The notes under the pieces were generated by a model that saw only the letters and a program-made list of their open reading frames with translations, made no database searches and was not told where the DNA came from. Positions 1 through 10,099 of a DNA stretch of 44,672 nt are shown here, piece after piece. The stretch's first letter is position 1, and every line of letters begins with the position of its first letter. Source of the DNA: a virus; IMG/VR virus record IMGVR_UViG_3300035666_000044, positions 1-44,672 of that record. One strand, 5' to 3'. The translations under genes were made by a program, and so were the position numbers.

Positions 1-1673
1 AGGACACACCCCTTGCTACGGGTACTTATAGTATTTTATTATCACAACAGATTCAGCAAAACCAAGCGTCTGGCCTGATAATTACTTACTCTAATTCTAT
101 AACAAGAGAATTCACCGTAACTTGTGCTGGAACCCTTTGCGGACTTATTCCTTGCATTGAGAACCTTCGTGCGGCCCACGCGGCAGAACTTGTACGAAAC
201 AGAATCTCAAAATACCAAGTGTTTGTAGATAACGTCCTTCTGTATTACACAGAGGCAATGAACTACAGAGCTTGTGGAGAGCTTGACAAGTATAAGTCAA
301 CCATTGCCCTTCTTCAGGCTCAATTAGACGCCTCAGGGTGCGATTGTGCTTGTTGCGATAACGAGACCTACTACTGGGTATCAAACAACTCGGCCAACTC
401 TATCATTGACGAGCTGCTTGCTAACTTCCAATATCGTTTATTTGATGGCGCAGGATCTGATCCTGGACCTTCCCAAGTTGGGGTGGAATATGGCGCTATC
501 TGGCAAGACGTTTCTGATGGAATACTTTATCGCTGTATAGACGCCACTCCTACAAGCCTAGATTGGGAGGTTTATTACGATCCAAACGAGATAATTAACG
601 CGTCTGACGTTGCTGCTACTGCAACAGCACCATTGACCGCTTTAGACGTTCAAGGACAGCTTGATGAAATTGCCACAGGATTCATTTATGATGGAGCAAA
701 TGGCATTAGCAAGAATGGAACTGATCTTGAGCTTGGAGGAGCGTTAAATCAAAATACAACTATTGATTTAGGATTCAGAAGTTTCGATTTTACATCGACT
801 AGCGGAAACTTAGAGTTTGCGGCAACAAATGGTGGAAACATGATAGTTTCTACTAATACAGGTACAGCTATAGATGTAACAGGCACAACTAGCGCCCTCA
901 AAGTGGAGGGAACCGTAAATTCCCTTGATGTAACAGCCACTAATTCAACCGCTGGTATTCTGAAGGTTCAAACAGCAGCAGACGACGCCGTTGCTGTAAA
1001 CTTGGTTTTACAAACTGGTGTTGACTCAGGAGTTGGGGCTAATGGCCTTGGATCTTCTATTCGATTTGCTTCAGAGGGTTCTACGAGTAGTCTAATTACT
1101 ACAGGTTCAATTGAAAGCGTGGTAACAAGTGCTTCGGCTCCAACTACAGGTAATTTAGAGTTCAATGTAAGATCTACATCGGGACTAGTTAACTCGTTTA
1201 ACTTAAATGATGATACGTCTGTAACCTTGCCTTTTTACGGAAGCGGCACTTTTACTAGCGCGCCTGAATATTTATTAGGCGTTGATGCTTCTGGAAATGT
1301 TGTTGAAACAACAGCCCCGCCAAAAGTATATCTAGCCACTGTCTCTCAATCTGGAACAGGAAATCCAACCGTTGCTGTTCTTTTAAATACTACAGGAGAG
1401 ACTATTACGTGGGCTTATTCGAGTGTTGGAACGTACGAGGCAACAATAACAAATGGCGTGTTTGCTCCTGCTAAAACAGCTGTTATGGCTACTCTTGGTG
1501 GATACGCATCTCCTTTTCCATACAATGGCGCTCTTGTTAGTGTTGCTGGCATAAGAACTTCAAATAGCACTGTTCAAATTCTTTCTTTTGGTGCGCCAAC
1601 TGGAGGATCAGGGCCAGAGTTAGCCAACGGAGTATTATATGGCGCGACTATAAGAATTGAAATCTACCCATAA
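1..1673 (+). CDS. Tail fibre / appendage protein, 5'-truncated by the window edge
   Basis: The reading frame is open from base 3, so the gene begins outside the window and about 556 residues are visible. A start at the GTG at 219 would be spurious, because the frame continues upstream without a stop. The visible N-terminal part is Cys-containing and helical. The rest is Ser/Thr/Gly/Asn-rich, beta-type sequence typical of fibres, with a late stretch reading LLGVDASGNVVETTAPP that resembles fibre shaft-to-tip junctions. It ends in TAATG, overlapping the next start by one base, so it is translationally linked to the ring-protein genes. The exact part of the virion (head fibre, tail fibre or baseplate appendage) cannot be told from sequence. 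Confidence 0.7.
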   Translation, partial: DTPLATGTYSILLSQQIQQNQASGLIITYSNSITREFTVTCAGTLCGLIPCIENLRAAHAAELVRNRISKYQVFVDNVLLYYTEAMNYRACGELDKYKSTIALLQAQLDASGCDCACCDNETYYWVSNNSANSIIDELLANFQYRLFDGAGSDPGPSQVGVEYGAIWQDVSDGILYRCIDATPTSLDWEVYYDPNEIINASDVAATATAPLTALDVQGQLDEIATGFIYDGANGISKNGTDLELGGALNQNTTIDLGFRSFDFTSTSGNLEFAATNGGNMIVSTNTGTAIDVTGTTSALKVEGTVNSLDVTATNSTAGILKVQTAADDAVAVNLVLQTGVDSGVGANGLGSSIRFASEGSTSSLITTGSIESVVTSASAPTTGNLEFNVRSTSGLVNSFNLNDDTSVTLPFYGSGTFTSAPEYLLGVDASGNVVETTAPPKVYLATVSQSGTGNPTVAVLLNTTGETITWAYSSVGTYEATITNGVFAPAKTAVMATLGGYASPFPYNGALVSVAGIRTSNSTVQILSFGAPTGGSGPELANGVLYGATIRIEIYP

Positions 1674-2428
1674 TGATAACTAATCTAGGTCAGATATATG
1701 AAGAGTTGCTCTTCCGCGCAGGTAAGGACTTGCGCGGAGGATACATAACTCCCGAAACCTTCAACAAGGGAATCAAGACGGTTAACCAACGATACTTAAA
1801 CCGCCTGGTTGACCTTTTTGAAAAGAACAGGGAAATTACGAGCGACCTTCAGACCTTCATCAAGACCTTGGGAAGTCCTCAATATCCAGCGATGAATTTC
1901 ACTCCGGTATTTGCTGGGGACCCGAAAAAGGGTGGATACGCCGACATTCCAAGCGACATTTGGTATGAGGCCTCATCTAGCTACCTTGAACTTTTAAACG
2001 TGAACTGCGGGCTTGAGACCAACTACAGAAGCGTTGAATTTGTTAGTCAGCATCAGTACGATGCCCGAATGAGAAACTCAATTACAAGTCCTGTAGACAA
2101 CCCGGAAGAGAATGACCCAATCCTTGTCACACGAAACGACAAGTACTTCATTTATCCATACCTCCCACGCATCACGTTTACTTACATAAGAACTCCAAAT
2201 ATTCCTTACTTCGACTACGACATTGTTAACGGAGTTGCCGTATATTTACCTCCGGGTAGCGTACATACCAACAGCAGTGTTTTACCTGCCGGGACGGAGA
2301 GTTTGAGTGTTGAGTTTGAGTATCCTGAGAGCTGCGTAGACCACTTGATCGACATGATTAAGACGTATGTTGGTATTGGTAACGAGAACCAGTGGAATAT
2401 TCAGACTCAAATGCCAAGTAAGGTATGA
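1673..2428 (+). CDS. Tail ring/adaptor-like structural protein 1
   Basis: A 251-residue protein with an N-terminal helical segment (LGQIYEELLFRAGKDLRGG) and a beta-rich C-terminal half with many aromatic residues and prolines. It is the first of three consecutive 200-250 residue proteins that start by TAATG or ATGA overlap and precede the giant nozzle-like gene. That order and size match the ring/adaptor proteins between portal and nozzle in crAss-like and T7-like podoviruses. The function is inferred mainly from position and size; no catalytic motif is visible. Confidence 0.6.
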   Translation: MITNLGQIYEELLFRAGKDLRGGYITPETFNKGIKTVNQRYLNRLVDLFEKNREITSDLQTFIKTLGSPQYPAMNFTPVFAGDPKKGGYADIPSDIWYEASSSYLELLNVNCGLETNYRSVEFVSQHQYDARMRNSITSPVDNPEENDPILVTRNDKYFIYPYLPRITFTYIRTPNIPYFDYDIVNGVAVYLPPGSVHTNSSVLPAGTESLSVEFEYPESCVDHLIDMIKTYVGIGNENQWNIQTQMPSKV

Positions 2429-3045
2429 TAACAAAACGCCAGGCCATAGAACTCATACAGCACAGGTTGACTGGGGGAGACACCCCAGAAGATTTGCGTC
2501 GTCTTTACCCACGCTCGGTTATTTCTCGTGTGATTAACATGGCTCTTGCAGACATTGTAAGCGCCAACCCATACGACGCGAGCGACATGGCGGTTCCCTA
2601 CACGTTTACTCCTGCTTCTGACGCGAACGGATATTATGTAACCCTAAGCCCACAACCCGTGGCGGGTTCACTTGCTATATTTACGGTTACAGACGAAGGT
2701 ACAGGAAATAATGAGTACATCATTCAGACAAAGGCAGAGGCGAATGCTATGAAAGTACTTCGCGGGGCAAACAGCTCGGCTGCTATTCTGTATAACAACA
2801 AACTTCGTTTTAACAAAAGGCCAGAAGGCGATGTAACGGTTGTTATGGTTCCCAACGTGTATCAGATGGCTGATGACGACGTTTTGATTATTCCTTATAA
2901 CGAATCTGGACGCGGAGAGGTAATGCTTTTCCAAGCATGTATGCAGCTCTTGTCTACACAGCAGTACCAAGACGACTTGAACAACGACTCTATTGATATT
3001 CAGGATTTGGCAAAAGACACATCTCGCGTATATAGTAACGGATGA
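2425..3045 (+). CDS. Tail ring/adaptor-like structural protein 2
   Basis: A 206-residue protein overlapping the previous gene by ATGA. The N-terminus is helical (residues 1-45), the middle is a beta domain (about 55-150), and a C-terminal helix holds a Gln-rich stretch around MLFQACMQLLSTQQYQDDL. This helix-beta-helix plan is common among head-tail connector and tail-ring proteins. A role as a ring around the portal-nozzle interface is inferred from its place in the three-gene run. Confidence 0.55.
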   Translation: MITKRQAIELIQHRLTGGDTPEDLRRLYPRSVISRVINMALADIVSANPYDASDMAVPYTFTPASDANGYYVTLSPQPVAGSLAIFTVTDEGTGNNEYIIQTKAEANAMKVLRGANSSAAILYNNKLRFNKRPEGDVTVVMVPNVYQMADDDVLIIPYNESGRGEVMLFQACMQLLSTQQYQDDLNNDSIDIQDLAKDTSRVYSNG

Positions 3046-3773
3046 CAATTAAAAATATAAAATATATAGCCACATCAGCCCTGTACCGCTTGGGGAAAAA
3101 CCCCGTTGGTCGTGAGCTGAATTGGATGGTGCAAGTAGCAATCGACTACTTGAGCGAGAAGGCTCCCCTAGACGGGAACGTGTCTTTGAGAACAATCTAC
3201 GGAAAGATTGACACTGGAGCAAGGGTGTTTACGATGCCCGGCGACTGCATGAGGATTACCAAGGTTGGACTCAAGTCTGGCCGTCGCATTTGGACTCTGA
3301 CTCCGGACACGTCGTTGACATATCCAGAGGAGTTCTTTCAATGCGAAAGCGACAAGACCGACCCTGTAATTGCAGACGGCCTTTTCCCATACGGATACTT
3401 TGGTTTCTTTTACAACCAGACACAGTTTGGTTTGGGTGGTGGACGGAATCAGAACTATTACCGAATAGACGGCAACAATATAATTTTCGATCACAACATA
3501 CCCGACGGACAGTTGGTAATCGAGTACTTCTCAAACGGATCAGATGTTAACGAGAATAGCCTCATCGACACGGCATACGCCGAGCCGTTCCGTTTGTACC
3601 TCATGGCGGAGTATTGTCTCCATAAGGGGACGGCACTAGACCGCTCAAAGTTCAAGGAATTACAGATGCAATACGAGGCAGCCCAGTGGAGTGCCAACAT
3701 TTTGGTTAAGGCCCCACGACTGAGTGAGATGATTGACGCACTTGCACAAAGTTCAGAGTTTAATCTAGGATAA
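3042..3773 (+). CDS. Tail ring/adaptor-like structural protein 3
   Basis: A 243-residue protein overlapping its upstream neighbour by ATGA and its downstream neighbour by TAATG. The N-terminal helices (about 1-40) lead into a beta domain with the segment VFTMPGDCMRITKVGLKSG. A Gly/Asn/aromatic-rich middle and a C-terminal helical region (about 180-235) follow. The MPxDCxRI-type segment and helical C-terminus are familiar from adaptor proteins upstream of nozzle genes in Bacteroidota podoviruses. It is probably part of the tail tube assembly. Confidence 0.6.
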   Translation: MTIKNIKYIATSALYRLGKNPVGRELNWMVQVAIDYLSEKAPLDGNVSLRTIYGKIDTGARVFTMPGDCMRITKVGLKSGRRIWTLTPDTSLTYPEEFFQCESDKTDPVIADGLFPYGYFGFFYNQTQFGLGGGRNQNYYRIDGNNIIFDHNIPDGQLVIEYFSNGSDVNENSLIDTAYAEPFRLYLMAEYCLHKGTALDRSKFKELQMQYEAAQWSANILVKAPRLSEMIDALAQSSEFNLG

Positions 3774-6700
3774 TGGATTTCAACGAGATAATAACATTTG
3801 AGGGTGGTATAAACACCGACGACACGCCTCAGGGTATGCCCAAGGGCGACTATCGTGACTTTTCATACTGTCGTCTTGGTTATAATTCTGGTAACGCTTT
3901 TGCGGTGGAGACTTCGGCTGGAACGATTGAGATAAACAACCCAGACATTATCGAAGAAGACAAGGTGCTTGGTGCTACGCAGTGGTTGAAGGAAAATGCT
4001 ATCGTTTATTTCGTTTACAAATACACACCACCCCCAGTACCTCCGTTCCCTCCACCTCCCGTGCCTCACCAGATTTGGGTTTATTATATCGCAAATCAGA
4101 CCCATGAGCTTGTGGTTGAAGACATAGTGCTAAACTTCAGTCCCGACTGGCCAATCTTCCACGCCAACGTGGTAGATGATATCCTTAAGTGGACCGACGG
4201 ACGCTGGAATGATCAAATGTATGAAGACGACGGAACTCGTCTCTTCAATCCTCCTTATCAGATTAATTTACGCAAGGCCCTTGACGGCTTTTATACAATA
4301 GTTGACCTTCAGACCATAGATGCGATTAAGTGGCCAATGGAGCCGCCTATCGTTAGTTATTTCACGGACACTACTCGTAACGACAACAAGCTGCGTGGGA
4401 AACTATTCAAGTTCATTATTCAGCCGATATACGAGAATGGAGAGATTGGTGTTTGGTCGATGTATTCTAACCTGGCCTTACCTGACCAGTCAGAACTCGT
4501 TAGTGGAACCAACTGGGTATTTCTAAACAACGACAACGTCATAAGGATTCAGTTTGATACAGGACCCAAGGTGATCAGAGGTTTTAACCTAGCTGTTCAG
4601 CAATTCGATAGAGATAGCTTTGGAACGATACCTCCATTTGGTGTATTCCTTCAGCTTAACAAGGACCAAGACTCTATAAACGACAACACCTTTTACACCG
4701 TAAACTTCTACGGAGGCGTTGCCACTAGTGCTGCTACGGACGTATTTAAGAACTACGACAGACTTCCGATAACTTCAGATTGTCAAGAATACCTTCCAAC
4801 TAATCAGTTGGCCTATTCTAATTTCAGAGAAGGATATGATAAGCCTACTGAGGCCCCTTTTATTTTAGATGTAGAGATGGGCTATAACGTCAAGGAGATT
4901 CTTTGGAACTCTCTTGAATTTGGTAGATTGTATAATATTGGAATAACCGATTCGTCCCCACCATCAGGGCTGCCGGCTAATAGTTTTCTCTTTACATACG
5001 AAGGAAATGCGTATGCGGATGCAAATGTAAACTTTATTTTTCAAGCTGGGGACATCTTGCAATTTGTTACATGGGCAAATACGGGATCTCCTGAATATCA
5101 AAATAGACGACTTTTCTATAGTGTTTCTCAAGAAGATATAGAAACAGCCCTCGCGCTTCCTACTCCTTTTCAACAAAACGCATATATAATGCAGTTGATA
5201 GGCGACTCATTCATAGAGCAATGGGAAGCCACTGGTTTTTTCGCTCTCCCTGGAACTGTTTCTGTGTATACACCACCGGGATCCCCAGGGTATGTGGGAA
5301 TGAGGTATTCAGCGCAAAGAATACAAGGTTTTAATGGGGCTATCAGGGCGATGGGTTGGCAAAATATATCCCCAGCATCTCCAAAAAACATAATTGGTGG
5401 AGACTTTACTTATGGTTCTGGCCTTGCTCTTAATCGAATATGCCGAGTTTACGCCGCTGGAGGTGCTGACGGCGTTATCGATGCTAGTTTTTATGTGGGA
5501 TCTGGATTTAACGACACAGTAAATGTAATAGAGGTCAATCCAGCCGACAACTTCATAATTGTCGGCGGCAAGTTTACAGAGTCTGATGGCACTCCCAGAA
5601 ATAAGATAGCTAGACTTTTCCCAGATGGTGGTACAGACCTAAACTTTAATATCGGAAGCGGTTTTAACGGGGACGTGTATGCCATAAAGATACAGCCCGA
5701 CGGGAAGATTTTAGTGGGTGGTAACTTTACCGAATTTGATGGTCAGTCCGCAAAATTGATTGCTCGATTAAACACTGACGGAACCCTAGACAACAGCTTT
5801 ACATCACCCGTATTAGCTGTAACACCTCTTTCTAGTTTTGTTTTTGCGATAGAGATACAGAGTACTGGAAAGATATTGATAGGTGGTATTTTCTTAAATA
5901 TACCATCTGCTGTATCCAATGCCATGGCTAGGTTAAATACTGATGGATCTTATGACTCTAGTTATTTAGCGGATCCTAGTGGAGCTGTTTTAGCGATTCA
6001 TCTTGAGTCCCCGTTTGACGTAAGTCCAGACGATGTTTGGATAGGTGGGTCTTTTAATGATTGCAATGGGGTTACTAGGGGCAGGATTGCCAAACTAGAT
6101 CCGAACGGTAATTTGGACTTGACCTTTGATCCAGGTGTTGGCTTTGATGCGAATGTAAAATCATTAGAGCTTGGGCCAGCAGGCGCTATTGTTGCGACGG
6201 GAAACTTTACTACATACAAAGGGGTGCCGCGCGATAAATTGGTTTCGTTAAATGTCAACACGGCTGATTTTGTTGAGGATTTTGGGGCCTTTGACACGGC
6301 GCCTCTGTATATAAAAAACAACATTTCAACAGTTGGTGCATTTAATACACTTTTTGTTATGGGTGATTTCACCTATGACACAACCACTGCTAGAAATGGT
6401 ATAATTATAGATTACACATCGCCATTATCATACAAGGATTATATTGGTTTCTATTCATCGCCAATTCCTCCCCTAGAGACAAGTTTTAAAGACTTGACTT
6501 ACGACAAGATAACAGGCGCAACACCAAGTTTAAAGGTGGGGGCTACTCACGAGTTCGGCATTGTTTACGGGGACAGGGCATACAGAGACAGCACGGTTTA
6601 CACTATAGATTCCATGAATCTATTTGTTCCATGGTTTTACGACATACCCGAAAGATCTAGTTTTATTGATCCTCAAAACCCGTTTGCTGTAACTCCACAG

Positions 6701-9037
6701 ATTACAATAAATCACATCCCGCCAGTTTGGGCGACCAAATATTGGATAGTGGCAAAACCCGCTACTGAGATATTGAGTTTCGGTCAGTATATAACAAACT
6801 CAAATCAAGGAGATAGTTCTTACGAAATATCTGTACGCCTCGACTCTACAAATAGCAGATACGAAATATACTTAGACAACTATTACGAAACCTTCAATAA
6901 GGGCGCTAATATCAGGCACGAGATTAAGGTGGGTGACAAGTTGAGGTTCAAGAGGTCAAACTGGTATTACCTAGACTACCTGCCTTACATTGAGTTAGAT
7001 ATTGTAGATGTAACAGTAGACGGTCTTAATAGAACTATTGTTTACACGAATTTATTTGATCAGAATATAATCTCTCTTGGTGACGACTTTGCTGCATCAA
7101 CTTTTAAGCTGTTCGGCCAGGAGCTTGAGATATACACCCCAAGACCATCTGTAGATGACACAGGGAATATATTCGTCTCTACATGGAAAGATGTAACCGA
7201 GGCGATTCAGGTAAAGAATCCTCATACTGAAGACAGGTCTCACGGGTCTCCCGTTCAGTATTACCTTCAGTGGAGTCCTGATTTTTTCAGCGGAAGCTAT
7301 TTTTATATTAGCGGAGACCAAAGCCAATTGTCAGGAACGTCTTGGCCAAACTCAACCATCCATTATGCGGACGGAACAGTTTTCCAAGAAGCAACAAGTG
7401 TAAACGGCGCATCTTACGACAGCCTAGAAAATATCACGAGAATAGAACTAGCAACCGTTAGTCCGGACCCGACGATTTCTTACATAACACTCAACGGTCA
7501 AGACCAGGTGGTTAGCGCCCTAACGAGTACTACGCCTGCTTATTATCCAATCGATTACGGAGACGTTTACTTAAGACAAAGAAACAACCGCTCAGGGGTT
7601 GCTGGAGATAGGGCTATTTTGTATTGGTACATGGAGGACTTCAACTACTCTGACTACTTCCCGAGCAACATACATAATGACGGTAGACTTAGAATTGAGG
7701 ATCAAAACGCCAAGATGACTCACCGCAAGGCGTCTTCTATTCACTCCGAATCTTTTGTGCTTGGAACGCAGATAAACGGACTTTCTTCGTTTGCTCTCGA
7801 CAACCAAAATATCGAGGACATGAATCCGTTTTATGGAGAGATTGTTCGAACATATATGTCGGGTCGTGAGGGTAAGACGTTAAAATGTCTCCAACCAAAG
7901 AGAGAGAACTCTATTTACATTCAGTTCTACCCCAATGAGGTAGGCTCGGACTCAACGGTTCGTGTGTCTAACAAGACGTTTGCTTCATGGTTTGACTATA
8001 AAAGTCTTTTCGGGTGTTCTAATGCTGGAGCTGCAGCCGTTCTTCCAAACGGAGCGGTGATGTATTTTGACAATAACTCTGGTGTGTTTATCTACTCAGG
8101 AGGAAACGGTCAAATAGTAGTGAGCGAGATAGATCCCGACACCGGAAAGGACTACAAGTTCAGAACAAAGGCCAAAGCTCTTGCTAAGGCTTATAACGAA
8201 AGCGCGAATCCTATGGTTAGGACTTACGTCAACGAGACCGTTGGTGAGGTAGGCTTTGCGTTCACTTTTGATAACGAGGAGACCTACGAACACGTTGTGT
8301 TTGACTACGTGAACATGAGATGGCGTTCGACCTACGACTACAACTTCCGTCAGTTCTGCAACCTAGGACAAGCACTAGTTGGGTGGGGCAAGAACAATCA
8401 GTTATATGTACACAACCAAGACGGCGTGTGGACATTCCACGGCGACTCGTTCATTCAAAAGGTTACGTTCGTGTCAAACGAGCAGCCATTAAGACTCAAG
8501 CGATATCAGGACATTGTGTTAGTTTCGGACGACTTGTTCGCAATCGAGGCATCTTCTGAACCTAACAAGAGCTATCCACTCGGCATGAAAACCTTGATGT
8601 CCGAGAATCTTATCGGCACGTTCGAGGGATACGGAAGGACGAACTACAGAAAGAATCTGTATGACCCACGATTCTTTATAGAAGCCAACGTGAGCGAAAC
8701 AAACACGAGTACGTGGATACTAAACGGCAACCAGACATCGCTTGTAGGGGAGACCATTACTATTATTCAGGAAGACAAGAATATATATACAGGGGTGATT
8801 ACAAACCCCGTTTACAGCTCAGGACCTAACACCACAGCCATCGAGTTAGTCGGTTTACAGCCCGACACGATAGGTGTTGAGGGTACTTGGTACTTGAGTG
8901 AGAAGGTTTTATTAAACGGAGAAGATGTAAGGGCGAACGCCTTGACTCACACGCTGAGTTACGACCCCGCAGCTCCAGGAGCGTCGGGTGAAGGTTCTGT
9001 TCTTTTCTCTGTTGGAATTAAGGGTGTTTTATCTTAA
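3773..9037 (+). CDS. Giant tail nozzle (muzzle)-like protein with inserted beta-propeller
   Basis: A 1754-residue protein, the largest in the window. The N-terminus (FEGGINTDDTPQGMPKGDY) and the later segment IRGFNLAVQQFDRDSFG are typical of the large nozzle/stabilisation proteins that close the tail of crAss-like phages. A Pro-rich linker sits at about residues 84-100. Residues about 530-885 hold seven imperfect repeats of roughly 50 residues with the pattern GFN..V..I...P.GKILVGGNFT....G....IARLN.DG, the delta-60 type, which would form a seven-bladed propeller. The C-terminal third returns to nozzle-like beta sequence. The gene starts by TAATG overlap, and its last codons contain the promoter for the next block. 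Confidence 0.7.
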   Translation: MDFNEIITFEGGINTDDTPQGMPKGDYRDFSYCRLGYNSGNAFAVETSAGTIEINNPDIIEEDKVLGATQWLKENAIVYFVYKYTPPPVPPFPPPPVPHQIWVYYIANQTHELVVEDIVLNFSPDWPIFHANVVDDILKWTDGRWNDQMYEDDGTRLFNPPYQINLRKALDGFYTIVDLQTIDAIKWPMEPPIVSYFTDTTRNDNKLRGKLFKFIIQPIYENGEIGVWSMYSNLALPDQSELVSGTNWVFLNNDNVIRIQFDTGPKVIRGFNLAVQQFDRDSFGTIPPFGVFLQLNKDQDSINDNTFYTVNFYGGVATSAATDVFKNYDRLPITSDCQEYLPTNQLAYSNFREGYDKPTEAPFILDVEMGYNVKEILWNSLEFGRLYNIGITDSSPPSGLPANSFLFTYEGNAYADANVNFIFQAGDILQFVTWANTGSPEYQNRRLFYSVSQEDIETALALPTPFQQNAYIMQLIGDSFIEQWEATGFFALPGTVSVYTPPGSPGYVGMRYSAQRIQGFNGAIRAMGWQNISPASPKNIIGGDFTYGSGLALNRICRVYAAGGADGVIDASFYVGSGFNDTVNVIEVNPADNFIIVGGKFTESDGTPRNKIARLFPDGGTDLNFNIGSGFNGDVYAIKIQPDGKILVGGNFTEFDGQSAKLIARLNTDGTLDNSFTSPVLAVTPLSSFVFAIEIQSTGKILIGGIFLNIPSAVSNAMARLNTDGSYDSSYLADPSGAVLAIHLESPFDVSPDDVWIGGSFNDCNGVTRGRIAKLDPNGNLDLTFDPGVGFDANVKSLELGPAGAIVATGNFTTYKGVPRDKLVSLNVNTADFVEDFGAFDTAPLYIKNNISTVGAFNTLFVMGDFTYDTTTARNGIIIDYTSPLSYKDYIGFYSSPIPPLETSFKDLTYDKITGATPSLKVGATHEFGIVYGDRAYRDSTVYTIDSMNLFVPWFYDIPERSSFIDPQNPFAVTPQITINHIPPVWATKYWIVAKPATEILSFGQYITNSNQGDSSYEISVRLDSTNSRYEIYLDNYYETFNKGANIRHEIKVGDKLRFKRSNWYYLDYLPYIELDIVDVTVDGLNRTIVYTNLFDQNIISLGDDFAASTFKLFGQELEIYTPRPSVDDTGNIFVSTWKDVTEAIQVKNPHTEDRSHGSPVQYYLQWSPDFFSGSYFYISGDQSQLSGTSWPNSTIHYADGTVFQEATSVNGASYDSLENITRIELATVSPDPTISYITLNGQDQVVSALTSTTPAYYPIDYGDVYLRQRNNRSGVAGDRAILYWYMEDFNYSDYFPSNIHNDGRLRIEDQNAKMTHRKASSIHSESFVLGTQINGLSSFALDNQNIEDMNPFYGEIVRTYMSGREGKTLKCLQPKRENSIYIQFYPNEVGSDSTVRVSNKTFASWFDYKSLFGCSNAGAAAVLPNGAVMYFDNNSGVFIYSGGNGQIVVSEIDPDTGKDYKFRTKAKALAKAYNESANPMVRTYVNETVGEVGFAFTFDNEETYEHVVFDYVNMRWRSTYDYNFRQFCNLGQALVGWGKNNQLYVHNQDGVWTFHGDSFIQKVTFVSNEQPLRLKRYQDIVLVSDDLFAIEASSEPNKSYPLGMKTLMSENLIGTFEGYGRTNYRKNLYDPRFFIEANVSETNTSTWILNGNQTSLVGETITIIQEDKNIYTGVITNPVYSSGPNTTAIELVGLQPDTIGVEGTWYLSEKVLLNGEDVRANALTHTLSYDPAAPGASGEGSVLFSVGIKGVLS

Positions 9038-9042
9038 ATTTG
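9012..9042 (+). promoter_or_regulatory. Bacteroidota-type promoter for the ejection-protein block
   Basis: A TTG at 9012-9014, 20 bp, then TAAATTTG at 9035-9042 fits the Bacteroidota housekeeping promoter (TTG, 19-21 bp, TAnnTTTG). The -7 element overlaps the stop codon of the nozzle gene and lies 6 bp before the ATG of the next gene, so the mRNA leader would be very short or absent. Confidence 0.6.
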
Positions 9043-9048
9043 CAAACC

Positions 9049-10086
9049 ATGGCAGACGTAACATCAGGATCAGAGTCAAGTTTTTTTACCCCACAAATGG
9101 TTTCTGCCTTAGTGCAGATGGGTCCAGGCCTATTACAAGCATTTCAAGGAGGAAAGCAAACCAGAGAAGCCAAGAAGATGCAACAGCAGCTTGGCCCAAG
9201 GGTTAACTATGCGATACCAGGATCCGCAACACGAGCGCTTGCTCTAAGTGAAGAACAAGCTCGTCCTCGCACCATGTTTGGTCAAGACCAGATGCAGTAC
9301 ATGATAGACCTTGAGAATGCGAAGGCGTTTGCAAACGCATCGAAGGCTGCCACATCATCTCAAGACTTGCTTGGGGTAGCCACACAACTTGGCGAAAGGG
9401 GGCAAGAGAATCAACTCACCCTAGGCATGAAGGTCGCTCAAGACTATGGCGCTAGACAAGAGGCGTTGGGAAGAGCGTTGGCCAACATGGCTACATACGA
9501 AGACAAGGTAACGGCTGATAGACAAGCGGATTGGTACGAAAGAGCAAGAGCAGCCGCGGCCATGAGAGGTGCTGGTATGCAGAATCAAATGGGGGCTTTA
9601 CAGGGATTAACTCAGGCAGCCGTTGGCTTCTTGGCAAGCGACGCCGCCAAGAAGTTGTTTGGTCAAAACACAGGCGTTGATGGCGGCACGACTCCAAGTT
9701 CGTACAATTTTACTCCGTCTAGCAGCCTTCCGACAACTTTCCAAACAACAGGTCTTTTCGCTAATGCACCAAGGTCTACGACAATGGCGCCTCAGGCAAA
9801 TTCTTTTAATTTCTCAAGCCCGTTTGGTCCTTACGAAAGCGGTTATCAATTTGCTCCTACTGCAAGTGATTATGGGCCTTATGCCTCGGGATATCAAATG
9901 CCTGGCTCTACGCCAACGCCATCATCTATCCCATCGACTATATCTATGGGTGGAACACCTTATGCTGCTACCAATCCATATACAACATCACAAGCTACTA
10001 CAATGAACCCATTAAGTCCATACGCGACAAATGCAGGAACTTCAACGGGCTGGAGTGGTTTTGGAAATCAATTTTTTAATTTTTAA
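9049..10086 (+). CDS. Internal virion / cargo-type protein, Gln/Ala-rich
   Basis: A 345-residue protein. I start it at ATG 9049 rather than the in-frame TTG at 9040, because that TTG lies inside the promoter element. Residues about 10-190 are helical and rich in Ala, Gln and Met, with a short hydrophobic stretch LTQAAVGFLASDAAKKLFG near residue 195. The remainder is low-complexity Ser/Thr/Pro/Tyr/Asn with repeats of the form GPYESGYQFAP and GPYASGYQMPG. Position directly after the nozzle and before the large helical proteins suggests a minor internal virion protein. No enzymatic motif is visible. Confidence 0.5.
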   Translation: MADVTSGSESSFFTPQMVSALVQMGPGLLQAFQGGKQTREAKKMQQQLGPRVNYAIPGSATRALALSEEQARPRTMFGQDQMQYMIDLENAKAFANASKAATSSQDLLGVATQLGERGQENQLTLGMKVAQDYGARQEALGRALANMATYEDKVTADRQADWYERARAAAAMRGAGMQNQMGALQGLTQAAVGFLASDAAKKLFGQNTGVDGGTTPSSYNFTPSSSLPTTFQTTGLFANAPRSTTMAPQANSFNFSSPFGPYESGYQFAPTASDYGPYASGYQMPGSTPTPSSIPSTISMGGTPYAATNPYTTSQATTMNPLSPYATNAGTSTGWSGFGNQFFNF

Positions 10087-10099
10087 CGATTAAACAAGC

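Noticed and set aside
2668-3700. Several leftward open frames of 70-126 codons within the ring-protein genes
   Set aside because: They lie antisense to tightly overlapped late genes, have no promoter or start context, and their translations lack protein-like patterns.
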